A stretch of DNA of 64,000 nt, from the NCBI RefSeq assembly GCF_021347895.1, contig NC_067121.1, forward strand, positions 34,893,974-34,957,973, written 5' to 3'. The stretch comes from Acanthochromis polyacanthus. Taxonomy: Eukaryota > Chordata > Actinopteri > Pomacentridae. The translations under genes and the position numbers were made by a program. Each line of letters starts with the position of its first letter. Within the stretch, counting starts at the first letter, position 1. Below the pieces are notes generated by a model that ran no database searches, had not been told where the DNA came from, and was given only the letters and a program-made list of their open reading frames with translations. Below, one piece after another: positions 54,350-64,000 of the stretch.

Positions 54350-57000
54350 TTGTTTAGGCACTTTCCCGATTTCTCAGGGAAAACCTAAACCAGGGCTGTT
54401 TGTTCTTTAAAGAGTAAATCACATTAACGCAGCCTTACATCAGGAATATTTTCTGAAATATTTTTGTCATCTGCAAATCTGCAGTGTCAGACATGAATCA
54501 CTGCAAATGGTAGCTTTAGTATTGTTGCTGCCACAACACCAGATTGTCACTGCATGATTCTGGTGACCAAAAGAAATCATGTTAAGAATGTTACTGCACT
54601 ATTTATTAAAAATTAGCAAACATTACAGAGACAGGCAGTGTGTTTTTTATGTTCATTGGGATCATATTTATAAAAATCCCATCATTATTTATTATTATCA
54701 AGACTAACAATAGCAAAAGTGCAGCTGATTCCAAAGAAAGCTTATAGGTAAAGCTGGTGTTTTCTTTATTATGGTTACAACTTTAACAGAATTTTCTTGA
54801 AACTCACAGTGACAGACTACTGTACATGCTGCCATTCTGTTTCCTCTGGAAAAACTAAATGTGAAGGGACATAAATCATTACAAACACTCAACCAGAATT
54901 AGTAGAAATTCCAAATTATATACAAACCTAACAAAAAGTTCAGGTTTTACGTGGGTCATAATGCAGACGAGACACATGCAAGTATGGCAGCCGCTGCATC
55001 AGGCTTTTATCTTCAGCTGCCTTCTCTTTGTTCCTCCTTTTGTCCAACTGTGGTCAGTTTACCCTACTTCTTTTATTCTGTTTATAATTAAACCTTACAT
55101 GGTTGAAATGCAATTGAAAAAATAGATCCTGAAATAATTTTAAAGGAAAATTTTAACTGACAGAAATACTGGAATACGCAGGGTTGGTGAGGACAAAGCA
55201 AACATTCAAATGAAGGCAAGAGTGTAGAAAAAGGTCTTTAAACACAACACGAAGTGACTCTCGGATCCACATCCCCCTCAGTTCGTGGCTGTTTTAGAGC
55301 ATCCCAGCAGCCTGTCAGGTAGAGCCTGAGGCCACACCGACTCTCCTCTATTCAGCTCCACAGATCATACAGGCAGACAGACGGCTCTCCTCTGGCCTCT
55401 CATTCATCCCTCATGTCAGCCCTCCTCCTCCCCACCACACACACTGATTCTTTCATTCACTGAGATCTTGTGGTTATCCCTCCAGAGAAAATCCACCATG
55501 TTGTTTTCTCTGTTTATTCTTGCTGTAACTGAAAAAAGCAAGCGTGTGCTTGTTCTTATGTACAAAAAGTGTCCACACTCATTCTGTTTTCTGTTGAAGC
55601 TGCTTTAGAGAGGTGTTATTTCAACTGTTATTCTGGAGGATGTAGCTTGGGGTGGTATTGACAGGTGTCTCTATTATTTGGTCCACACCAATCACAAAGT
55701 TTTAGAAAATATATAACCCAAAAGCATACATGTGATTGTAGCTACAAAATGCTTGTATTTTTTGAAGCTCAGGTGAAAAGTCGATATAACAAAAGTTGCA
55801 TTCACCTTGACCTTTTGTTCCCTAAAATATTATAATAGTCACTGTAGAATCCAATACAGAATGTAAATGGCATTTCTGATGTTACCATAGTTACCACAGG
55901 AGTCATCACATCAACCAGGGTCAAAATCACAAGAATTCCGACTTTCAAAAGTGACACAACAGTAGCTTCACCCTGCTCTTTATACAATAAGGACAAACCC
56001 GACACTGAATACAGGAGCTGGTGATGATGAAAACATTTAAAAACAAATTTATCCTGTTTAGAAAAATGGAAAATTCTTCACTACAGCCGCAGCATCATCA
56101 TATTTTTTATTTCTTAACACAAAGACTGAAGAGTTTCAAGGTTCATTTCCACTTTAATCCCATCCAGAGACGTTCACAGACATGCACTTGTCTGGTTCCT
56201 CTCTTACTGAGATGCCTTTAAGCAAGACGTTGAATTCCAGCAGCTCAAAGTCATCTTCCTGTGAAGTGTAGAGTTGGTGGGGTGTGATTCCTAATTTCTT
56301 TTTCAAGCACTGCTAACTATGCACTATGAAAGCTACCGGAGTCCCCCTTAAACCATCAATGAGCTCTGTGTCAGCGGGTGTGTGCTCACATGTGTGGACA
56401 TAAACTAACGGCTACAGTTTCTGTATTAATCCCCCACTAACCAGCCATTGTTTCTCTGTTTGCTGAGTATGAACGTTGAGTTTACCTATTTGCTTGTAAA
56501 AATCTTGACAACAATAACAGCCACAGTGGACTCTTCCCCTTTGACAAACTGACATCTTAGTTATAGGATTAGCTCCTGCCAGTTACAAGTGTTAGGATGT
56601 GATTACTGAAGGCTGATCTACAGGGGTGTTGGAAAGAGGCTCAGCAATAATGCCTCATTTACAGAGACCAGCTGAACACGAACAGGACTGATGTTTACAA
56701 CGTCCTCATTCTTTGAAAAACATACACATCATATCACAGTTAAAGGAGACTGTTGCAGGTTTTTAAGCCGGTACTATGGAGTACTAGAGATTCTAACTAA
56801 ATTCAGTGGAAACACACGAAGCAAGTTAATCATGATCTATCCACATCCACTGAAGGTGCTCCTCCCCCTAAATTTGTAGAAGAAGAAAACATCAGAGTTA
56901 TGTGGGCTGATAAGGAGACTGAGCTTCTTCAAATTATCTTCAACGTAGTTCTCCTGAAGTTCTTTTGAGTCAATATAGAAGTGAGGGACTTTTGAAGCCT
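54350..57000. other. Intergenic sequence, nothing recognised
   Basis: Only background reading frames. No tandem repeats or TIR structure were noticed. Confidence 0.45.
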
Positions 57001-57005
57001 ATGTA

Positions 57006-57435
57006 CACTATATTGCCAAAAGTATTCGCTCACCCATCCAATTAATCAGAATCAGGTGTTCCAATCACTTCCATGGCCACAGGTGTATCAAATCAAGCAC
57101 CTAGGCATGCAGACTGCTTTTACAAACATTTGTGAAAGAATGGGTCGCTCTCAGGAGCTCAGTGAATTCCAGCGTGGAACTGTGATAGGATGCCACCTGT
57201 ACAACAGATCCAGTCGTGACATTTCTTCGCTCCTATATTCCACAGTCAACTGTCAGCTGTATTATAATAAAGTGGAAGTGTGTGGGAACGACAGCAACTC
57301 AGCCATGAAGTGGTCGGCCACGTAAACTGACGGAGCGGGGTCAGAGGATGCTGAGGCGCATAGTGCCAAGCGGTGGTCAACTTTCTGCAGAGTCAGTCGC
57401 TACAGACCTTCAAACTTCATGTGGTCTTCAGATTA
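57006..57435 (+). mobile_element. Tc1-like transposon, 5' fragment (third family)
   Basis: Begins after TA with CACTATATTGCCAAAAGTAT, the end of a well-known fish Tc1 family. It runs through the 5' UTR into the transposase gene and stops abruptly at about 57435. The right half and right TIR are missing. The next bases (57441 onward) belong to a dispersed repeat, so the break may be a later deletion or insertion boundary. Confidence 0.85.
57140..57435 (+). pseudogene. Tc1 transposase N-terminal fragment
   Basis: The frame starting MGRSQELSEFQRGTVIGCHL continues through the first helix-turn-helix (RSSRDISSLL) and then breaks by frameshift near a STVN word. Later pieces, found in other frames, correspond to the basic linker (GRPRKLTERG) and to RRWSTFCRVSRYRPSNFM-like sequence. 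Only about the first 110 residues' worth is left and the catalytic domain is absent. Confidence 0.8.
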
Positions 57436-57440
57436 GCTTA

Positions 57441-57516
57441 AGAATTCACTTTTAACTAAGCTACACATAACAAAAACACCTCTCAAGGAAGTGTGCTCAT
57501 TCCTGATCACATGACC
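57441..57516 (-). repeat. Dispersed 76-bp repeat, copy 2 (inverted)
   Basis: The reverse complement of this segment matches 44065-44142 over nearly its whole length. It lies directly downstream of the truncated Tc1 fragment. Confidence 0.75.
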
Positions 57517-58573
57517 ATGAGAATATGTTTTGAACTACACTGAATGGTCCCTGTATTGTTTTTACTGAATTTTGGACTGTTTGGACTGAGATTTAAGTTG
57601 ATATCTAGTCAGTGATACAGACCTGTTCTTCCCGTGTTAAGAACAGTTGGAACTCCACTTCCTTGCACTGTGAGCACCACAGACCAGAGTTTGTCAATCA
57701 TCTATTTTTAGACTTATCTTGTGCTCGTACAACTTCTTGTGAATGAGGTTTGGTCCTAAACTCATCAATCATGACTGTATTTTTCCTTACGCTCATAGTT
57801 CAGGCTCCTGATTAGCATCTCTCGCCCTCGAATGACACTTGTGACAAACATCCAAACGGAGCTACAACCAGAAACCTTATCTTCGTTGTGAGGATAAGTA
57901 CATGTGTGTTGTCTATCACCTTTTGTTGATCTTCACTTGAGCTCTCTGGTGATTAGAGACACGCCATGCAAACAAAACCTACCATTACCTTACAGTCAGG
58001 CTTTGCAAAGATTAGTTGCACCTCCAAACAAGCCTGCTGTTGCCTAATGTGTTATGCAGAAATCCTCTTGCTGTTTACATTGCAGAGTATGAGAGATGTT
58101 AACAAGGTCTTGAGGCTAATACTTCATCTCTTCTGTCATGTGTTTCCTTTCTTTAGGGGTCAGAATGGTTTAGTTCTGTGTTTTATGAGCTTCAGACTTC
58201 AGGCACATGAAGGTAAATATGACACAAAATCGTGCAGACCAGCTTGGATGAGCATGGAATCAAACTGACCAACATAATGCGTCGTTCTCTTCTGTCACCA
58301 CACCTGATATGTCAACAGTTTGTCTTTTCTTCACACCACACGGTTGGGATTACCAAGTGGACTCTAGCTCAGGATCAAGCAGTGAACGCAGGTCATGCAC
58401 CGCTGGCTTTGTTTCACTCAAGAGCAGGATGTGAGTTTTGCATGTACAGACCACAGCAAGTTCCTTTGAATTGTATATCAAGTAATCACGCCAACGTCCA
58501 GCAGCCAAGTCGTTCTGCTCCTCTACGTTACTGATTTGTATTATTTTAAGATTATGAAGTATTCCCTCCGTGT

Positions 58574-58790
58574 GTCAGTCTAAAATGTACAGTTTGGATT
58601 TAGAGGTATTGTAGTTTTTGCTCACACCGTGGTGTCTTTTGTACATTAATCCATCTTTGTTCCCAACTTTAAATGTCTGTCTATTGAGCTGCCATAATAT
58701 AAAAATGCAACATCATGTATTTTCTGTCCTGGCAATAATAACAACTCTGATTTTTTTTTTCAGTCTGGGTTTTTTAAAAGTTGTTTTTTG
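58574..58790 (+). repeat. Local direct duplication, unit 1
   Basis: Shares GTCAG.CTAAA, ACAGTTTGGATTTA, TTGAGCTGCCATAATATAAA and T-rich blocks, in the same order, with 58998-59215, with a period of about 425 bp. Identity is roughly 70% by eye. It has no coding capacity. Confidence 0.65.
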
Positions 58791-58997
58791 TCACTGCCAG
58801 AGCACAATTTAAAATCACAAAAGCAAACAACACAATTAAATTTGGAGACATTTTGATTACTTTGGATCAGGGTTTTTGATTAAATATTCCCACAGATGAC
58901 AGCGTTACTCAGAAAAGGATACACTTTGCAACATACATGCTGTTTTGCAATATTTTGTATTATTAATTATTAATGTATGTTAATGCATTTTCCCCAT

Positions 58998-59215
58998 CAG
59001 TCAGCCTAAATTTTACAGTTTGGATTTAAAGCTATTAGTACCTCAAAGAACTGTGTTCCTATTAGTATCTTTTATGTAAAATATTATTTTTCCCCAATTT
59101 AAAATGTATGTAAGTTGAGCTGCCATAATATAAAAAAAATTAAATCATAGTTTTTCTTCCCCTTAAAGTTATGCAAATATAGACTTGATTTTCTTTTTTC
59201 TGACAGGTTTTAGTA
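58998..59215 (+). repeat. Local direct duplication, unit 2
   Basis: Second unit of the duplication at 58574-58790. Confidence 0.65.
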
Positions 59216-59504
59216 CAGTACATTATATAGTTTAATCACTACCTGAGTTGGTGTAAAACAGTGGAATCTATATATGTATTTTAATTGTTTGGCCCAACAA
59301 TGAATGTATGGTCCTGCTGGGACACAGAGCTGGTCTGAGGTCAGGCAACTTCCAGGCTCTGCTGTAAAGTCTGGAGAGGGAACATTTTATTCCGTTTTAT
59401 CTCAACGTGACAAATAAAGGCTCTTTTCTTTAAACTGCAGATGGCAAGAATGTGTGAATTTCTTTGCAAAATAAGGTGTTAAAACATGCAAAGTCACATG
59501 TTTT

Positions 59505-59790
59505 GCTACAGCCACAGCTTAGGCTGTGAGCTGTGGCAGGGCTCTCTCCTCCCTCGGCTTTGCTCTCTCTCTCTGACAGGTGTGTTCTGTGCTGATGTGT
59601 CCAGGTGTGCGTCATCTGTAATCAGCAGATCATGTGCAGGTGGAGGCCAGCTAATCAGGTCCTGGTGTCCTATAAAAGCCGTCGTCAGTCGTTGTTTGAT
59701 GCTGACCTCTGCTTTGTTTAGCTGACTCCAGCTCCTTGGTCTGCTCCTGGTCCTCCGTGGATTCTGCTGGATCAAGGAAAATCACCTGTT
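59505..59790 (+). repeat. Candidate LTR fragment with TATA box
   Basis: A GC-richer block with TGTGGCAGGGCTCTCTCC at its start and GGTGTCCTATAAAAGCCGTC (TATA box near 59670) followed by CT-rich sequence, resembling the U3/R part of a fish LTR retrotransposon. No second end or target duplication was found. A host promoter is an alternative. Confidence 0.35.
59670..59678 (+). promoter_or_regulatory. TATA box
   Basis: CTATAAAAG in a GC-rich setting, the strongest TATA consensus I noticed in the window. It probably belongs to the candidate LTR around it. Confidence 0.4.
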
Positions 59791-60243
59791 GTCATTTATT
59801 CTGATGAGCGATTCTTCATATGATAATCGTGTTTAATTTTTTGCACCAATGTAACTATGAAAATTTTTTTGCACAAATTTGATCTGGCTTCCCCACGTTT
59901 GGCCTGGATTGTTTATATTTACATATACCTGGATTGTATATACAGTTGTTCATTTGTTGAAGCAGTTTTTCATTAAAAGTTATCTCAGGTGATCGCTTTA
60001 TTCGGAAACAGACAAACTGTGCATGCATATTTATGATGTGAAGCGGAACAAACAGACTGATTTTGGTGAGCCGACAGAGTTTCCTGTAGTGACACAATCA
60101 GTCACATGAAAAACGTGACGCAGAAGTAACAGTAAGTTCAGCTGAGAGAGCAGCGCGTGTTGGAAATGTGGGGGGGGAAGACAAGCAGGTAGAATATCAG
60201 AGGTTTTCTTTAGTGGAGGGGGTTTGGGAAGGAAATCAGCCTC

Positions 60244-60246
<3 letters not shown>

Positions 60247-60335
<89 letters not shown>
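60247..60335. repeat. (AC)44 microsatellite
   Basis: An uninterrupted 89-bp AC run. A second, shorter CA tract lies at 60437-60469. Confidence 0.97.
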
Positions 60336-60336
<1 letters not shown>

Positions 60337-60479
60337 CCCTGTTAGTCCTTTCCACCATTATCTCATGTTGTCATCTCACCCTTTCAAGATATGGGGATCC
60401 TCTGGCGAGACCCCAAAACCCCCCTCTCTTTGTCGGACACACACACACACCTACACACACACACACACAGAGGGCCAGT

Positions 60480-61985
60480 GTTCTCCCCTGGGGGGAGTTG
60501 ACAAAGATGAAAGGAGGAGTGGTGAAGGGGACTGAAGGAGCAGATGAAACAGATGAGATGACCTCGCTCCTCATCTTTTCTTTCAACTCTCTCTGTTCTT
60601 TTGCGTATCGCCTCCCAGCATTTCTACACTCAGATTAGGGCTAACCGACTGTTTTTGTTTCGTTCTGTTGTTGTTTTTTATTTTATACATCAGTGTCACA
60701 GTTTTATTTAACTCATTCCGTTTTTCATTGTACAGTTTACTTACAGGACTCGTCACGAAGCCATCTGGGGTCAGATCTTCACATCTGTAGCTTATGGTTC
60801 AGATACATCTTAACATTTGTACAGAGTTTTTATTTTCCTGGTTGCTGAGCGTTTGACCCTTAATCTTTACTTGTTAGTTTGCAACACACTTGCATATTAA
60901 ATTATATATAATCCTGATTGGTCCTTTTGATAATCTAGTACATATTTTCCATCCTGTGCAAAATACCCTAGTAAGACCAGAAACAGGTATTATCTTCCAT
61001 TAAGGTAAATGTCACTCCTGCTGTTTTGTTAAACTGTGAAGGTGTTTGCTATCAAATACTGCCACCCTGTGGACACACGAAGTCACTGCAAGACAACTGA
61101 TTTCTCAGACTCCAGTTAAGCGAATAAAGTAATCTGTAAACATGATAAGATGAAGTTCAGTGGTTATTAAGAAGGAAGATAGTGTCAAAATTATTCATTT
61201 CTGCAAAAATAGATTTATGGCTGCAAGTTGACAGGTGAAAAAAAGTTATACTTGTTTTCAACATGCTCCTTGTACCATCTCAGGTGTACTGCAGAGGCGG
61301 GTGAAAAATTCAGATTCTGAGCAAAACCAGAAATCTCACTACTTAAAACTACCCAGTTATAAGCAAACATCCCATCAGTAAATTGGAAGTGAATACTACT
61401 AATACATAAAAATGGATGGCAAATTAAAAGAGAAACCAACATAAAGTGTCTTACTAAGGCGTTGAGCCACTACATGCCATCAGAACAGCCTCAGAACTCC
61501 TTCAAAATGATCCTCCAAATCTCTGGAACTCTACTGAAGGGATGAAACATCACTCTTCTTCAAGATATTCCTTCAGTTAGTGTTTTGATGAAGGTGTTCA
61601 AGAGCGCTATCTAACACATTGGTCCAAATTCTTCCATAAGTGTTTGGGTTCAGATTTAGTGCAGGAAAACACGATAGCAGGTGAAGCACATCATTTTCAC
61701 GAAACCATTCAGGGACCTTTCATGTCCTACGGATAGAAGCATGGTAGTCCTGTAAGACACCCCTCTGATCAGACATTGAATAGAAATGATTCATCAGAGG
61801 ACAAAGGTGACCTCTCAGAACAACTTTATAGGCTATTAATTTGCAGTGACTCTTCCCTCTAAGTGGACAAGTGGACCTAAACTATGCCAGTAAAATATCC
61901 AACCAGTATAACAGAGCCACCAGAACCCTTCACTGTAGAGGTCAACAGTTCAGATTTTTCCTTTAATTTGTCACCACTCAGTAAA
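60480..61985. other. Intergenic sequence, nothing firmly recognised
   Basis: The stretch 61440-61930 has the feel of an old interspersed repeat, but no motif in the sequence itself proves it. No gene was seen. Confidence 0.35.
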
Positions 61986-61989
61986 TGAT

Positions 61990-62430
61990 AGTTTGGATCA
62001 TGAGTGCTAATGTATTTCAGGCCCGGGGTGGCTAATCGGGAGGACCAGGACAATTCCCGGTGGGCCGGTCCGATGTTTGGGTCGTGAGGGCCGGTGTTCA
62101 GTCCTGGCACTGGGTCGATCATTATGCTGCTACCACTGGTCCTGGGCTGCCTCCACTGACAGCTGTTTTTTTGTTTTTGTTTGCTGTTTGTTTGTTTTGC
62201 AGACGAACCGTGATGTAACACGTTCGTGCACACGGTCAGAGGTACTTGGAAGATGAAAACAGGAAGAGCAAGGGTGGCGCGGAGAAGGCAAGAATAAAAA
62301 ACGGGAAAGCTCTGGAAACAGACGCAGCCGAATGTGCAGAAATTGGAAACTTTTTCACTAAAGCTTGCGGTTTAAAATGACAAATGAGGACGAGGAAACG
62401 GATACGGACTTTGTTGAACTTTGCAATCCA
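61990..62430 (+). mobile_element. hAT-like transposon 5' fragment
   Basis: A GGCCCGGGGTGGCTAATCGG block and GGGCCGGTCCGATG, recalled from a common fish hAT-type element, is followed by a T-rich stretch ending in TTTTGCAG. After it comes a basic coding piece (KGGAEKARIKNGKALETDAA, then an IGNFFTKACGLK-like word). A one-base shift then gives NEDEETDTDFVE. This Lys-rich then acidic pattern is usual for the N-terminus of ZMYM-related hAT transposases. The catalytic part and the 3' end are missing. Confidence 0.5.
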
Positions 62431-63009
62431 CCTTTCAAGTTAATTATCAAGTCACTGTGGCGTAAAACACAACGTTATATAATTTAAATAATAGTATGAT
62501 GCGACCACATAGCTGGGAAACTTTGTCCTGCAGCCCCTCAGAGTCAGAAGAAAGATCCAGCACCAAGCAGCAGCCAAGAGCCACAAATCCAGAGTGGGAG
62601 GTAGGATTGTTCATGGAGTGAATATTATTAGAATGAATAGAATGAAGAGTCTGGTGTAGACCTGCCCTATATGAGAAGATGATTCAGCTCTACATTAATG
62701 AAACTGACCTGATGGCTTTGTAAAAGGGGGAGATTAGTGCTGAGAATTTTGACCATTTTAAAAATGTGATTTAATGTCAGAGCCAGTAGTGATGAGGGGA
62801 TTACTGCTGTCAGTATGGAAGGAACAGGTGAGCTGCTGGAACAGAGTGAACAAGCAAGCATTAGTTCCAATGCCACCCTCCTCATCACTTAATCGCCGAC
62901 AACCCTACCCTGGGGCAGGTCGCACTGGATTACAGGTTACCGGTAGCAGACCTGACCTGGAAGAATCTGCCACAGAGGTAAAGTGAATGACACTGATCAT
63001 CTCATCGCA

Positions 63010-63355
63010 TCTCAAAGTGCTGCTGGGAAACTTTGGATTCTTGCATTCATGTCGAAGTTGCTTTGACCTGTACTACTTGCCTAAACATTATTGTGGACCA
63101 AGCACACCAACCCAATGGCAACAATAATAACAAACAACAGTGGCCTCGCCAAGCACGACAGTTTAAACTACCACACTGCAAAAACTGCCGAAGAACAGCT
63201 CAAGGAACAAAGAGCTCAAAGTGTTGATCTGATTTCCAAACTTTGCAGATGCAACAGTGGGATGCACCAGAGCAATCCTGATCCACAAAGGCCACATACT
63301 GTAACCCATAGGATCAATTGCCAACATTCAGGTTCTAAACATCATAGCACACCCC
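63010..63355 (+). pseudogene. Decayed Tc1-like transposase 3' half
   Basis: The sequence follows the C-terminal half of a fish Tc1 transposase gene with many small changes. TGCCTAAACATTATTGTGGA, ATGGCAACAATAATAACAAA, AGTGGCCTC and CACACTGCAAAAACTG mark the region around the second catalytic Asp. AAGTGTTGATCTGATTTCC and CCAGAGCAATCCTGATCCAC mark the part that should hold the catalytic Glu. Frameshifts and deletions destroy the frame, and neither catalytic residue is readable. No TIR was found. Confidence 0.55.
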
Positions 63356-63634
63356 TGTACTTGAATACAGCACTTCAGTATTTATACTTTTTGATGATTT
63401 GCAAATAAATGCCATAACAAGTCAAAAGTTCCCAACACTTTCTCACGTATACACTTTGCTCAAGAAGACATTATTGACTCTGTATCTGTACTAAGCAACA
63501 GTTCAGTTTGCTTGCAACCAACAGTTGACTCTACAACACTTATTCACTTTTCACATTTTTTAGCAACGTAAATAGAATTTTGTGACTTCACTCAGTGTTT
63601 ACAGCTCAGTGGCATGATATAATAAGAAGAGGAC

Positions 63635-64000
63635 ATGGAGGCCATGGGAACTGAGTGAGTGGTTTAGGGTGGAGCTACTTGATGAGGTAAATGGCTCTAA
63701 TGACTGTGAAGCAGCCTTCAGGGGGTTCTCCTGTCAACTGCTTCAATTTCCTGCCTCTTTCTGCAGGCGCCTCTTGGATAGACTTCCTGGTACCTCTGGC
63801 ACCCAACGTGGACACATACTCACACACACACACTGGCCAGTCTCATTCTCTTCATCCACCCAGAGTAAGTTAGTCATTAAATCAATGCACAGTTTGTGTC
63901 AAGCTGTGAGTGTGTGTGTGCGCTCTTACTATATCTTATGTATGTGTGTCTTCAGGAGGTGCAGGGCGGAAGAGGGGACGTGGAGTGAACTATAAAGTGT
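63635..64000 (+). CDS. Candidate 5' exons of an unidentified gene, running off the window
   Basis: ATG at 63635 (GGACATGG) opens a 20-nt coding piece ending ACTGA|GTGAGT (63654/63655). A strong acceptor (CCTGCCTCTTTCTGCAG, 63766) starts a 98-nt exon ending CCCAGA|GTAAGT (63864/63865). A second acceptor (GTGTGTCTTCAG, 63955) starts an exon open to the window end. The introns would be 112 and 91 bp, usual for fish. Phases agree and give one open frame starting MEAMGTERLLDRLPGTSGTQ and ending RGAGRKRGRGVNYKV, the last part basic and AT-hook-like. The alternative frame stops in the last exon. I do not recognise the protein. The middle exon includes a CA-rich run, and short frames like this can arise by chance. 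Confidence 0.3.

Noticed and set aside
57966..58534. Two 100-codon plus-strand frames as exons
   Set aside because: No domain signature and no consistent splice sites were seen.
61440..61930. Old interspersed repeat
   Set aside because: I have only a vague recollection of similar sequence; nothing in the window (no second copy, ends or target duplication) supports it.

Overview
The window looks like a gene-poor, repeat-rich stretch of a teleost fish nuclear genome, probably a percomorph. The reasons are the fish-type Tc1 elements, the tRNA-derived SINEs, the Rex/L2-like LINE tails, the Penelope and hAT fragments, the long CA/GT microsatellites and the AT-rich background. No complete host gene, no rRNA or functional tRNA gene, and no bacterial operon or CRISPR array was seen.

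The only long intact reading frames belong to two almost identical Tc1-like DNA transposons in opposite orientation about 22 kb apart. Copy 1 (15460-17094, minus) has both IR/DR-type terminal repeats and a full DD34E transposase. Copy 2 (37814-39369, plus) has lost the outer 79 bp of its left end and carries an Asp-to-His change two residues after the second catalytic Asp. A solo LTR with an AAAAC target duplication (17103-17565) sits a few bases beyond copy 1.

Other mobile DNA: a 573-bp element with 9-bp target duplications and a RecQ-like helicase fragment (22459-23031); an internally deleted Tc1 (28693-29648); a 463-bp mariner deletion derivative (49270-49732); a Tc1 5' fragment (57006-57435); a decayed Tc1 3' fragment (63010-63355); a SANT/Myb-like TIR element (34360-34918); a TTAA-flanked 92-bp MITE (24881-24972); a Penelope-like GIY-YIG remnant (47950-48370); hAT-like N-terminal pieces (12419-12570, 61990-62430); LINE 3' ends (2641-2892, 8815-9075, 35030-35640, 39690-39793, 54130-54330); and several SINE copies, one with a clear 11-bp target duplication.

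Host coding evidence is weak. There is a candidate C-terminal exon on the minus strand (28176-28400), a candidate Ig-like exon with an in-frame stop (13781-14048), and a candidate 5' gene model running off the right edge (63635-64000) in which three exons chain in one open frame through introns of about 100 bp. A possible 32-bp exon lies in a unique, homeobox-site-rich region near 32.9 kb. The elements do not form a pathway. The window reads as successive transposon insertions in an intergenic or intronic region.
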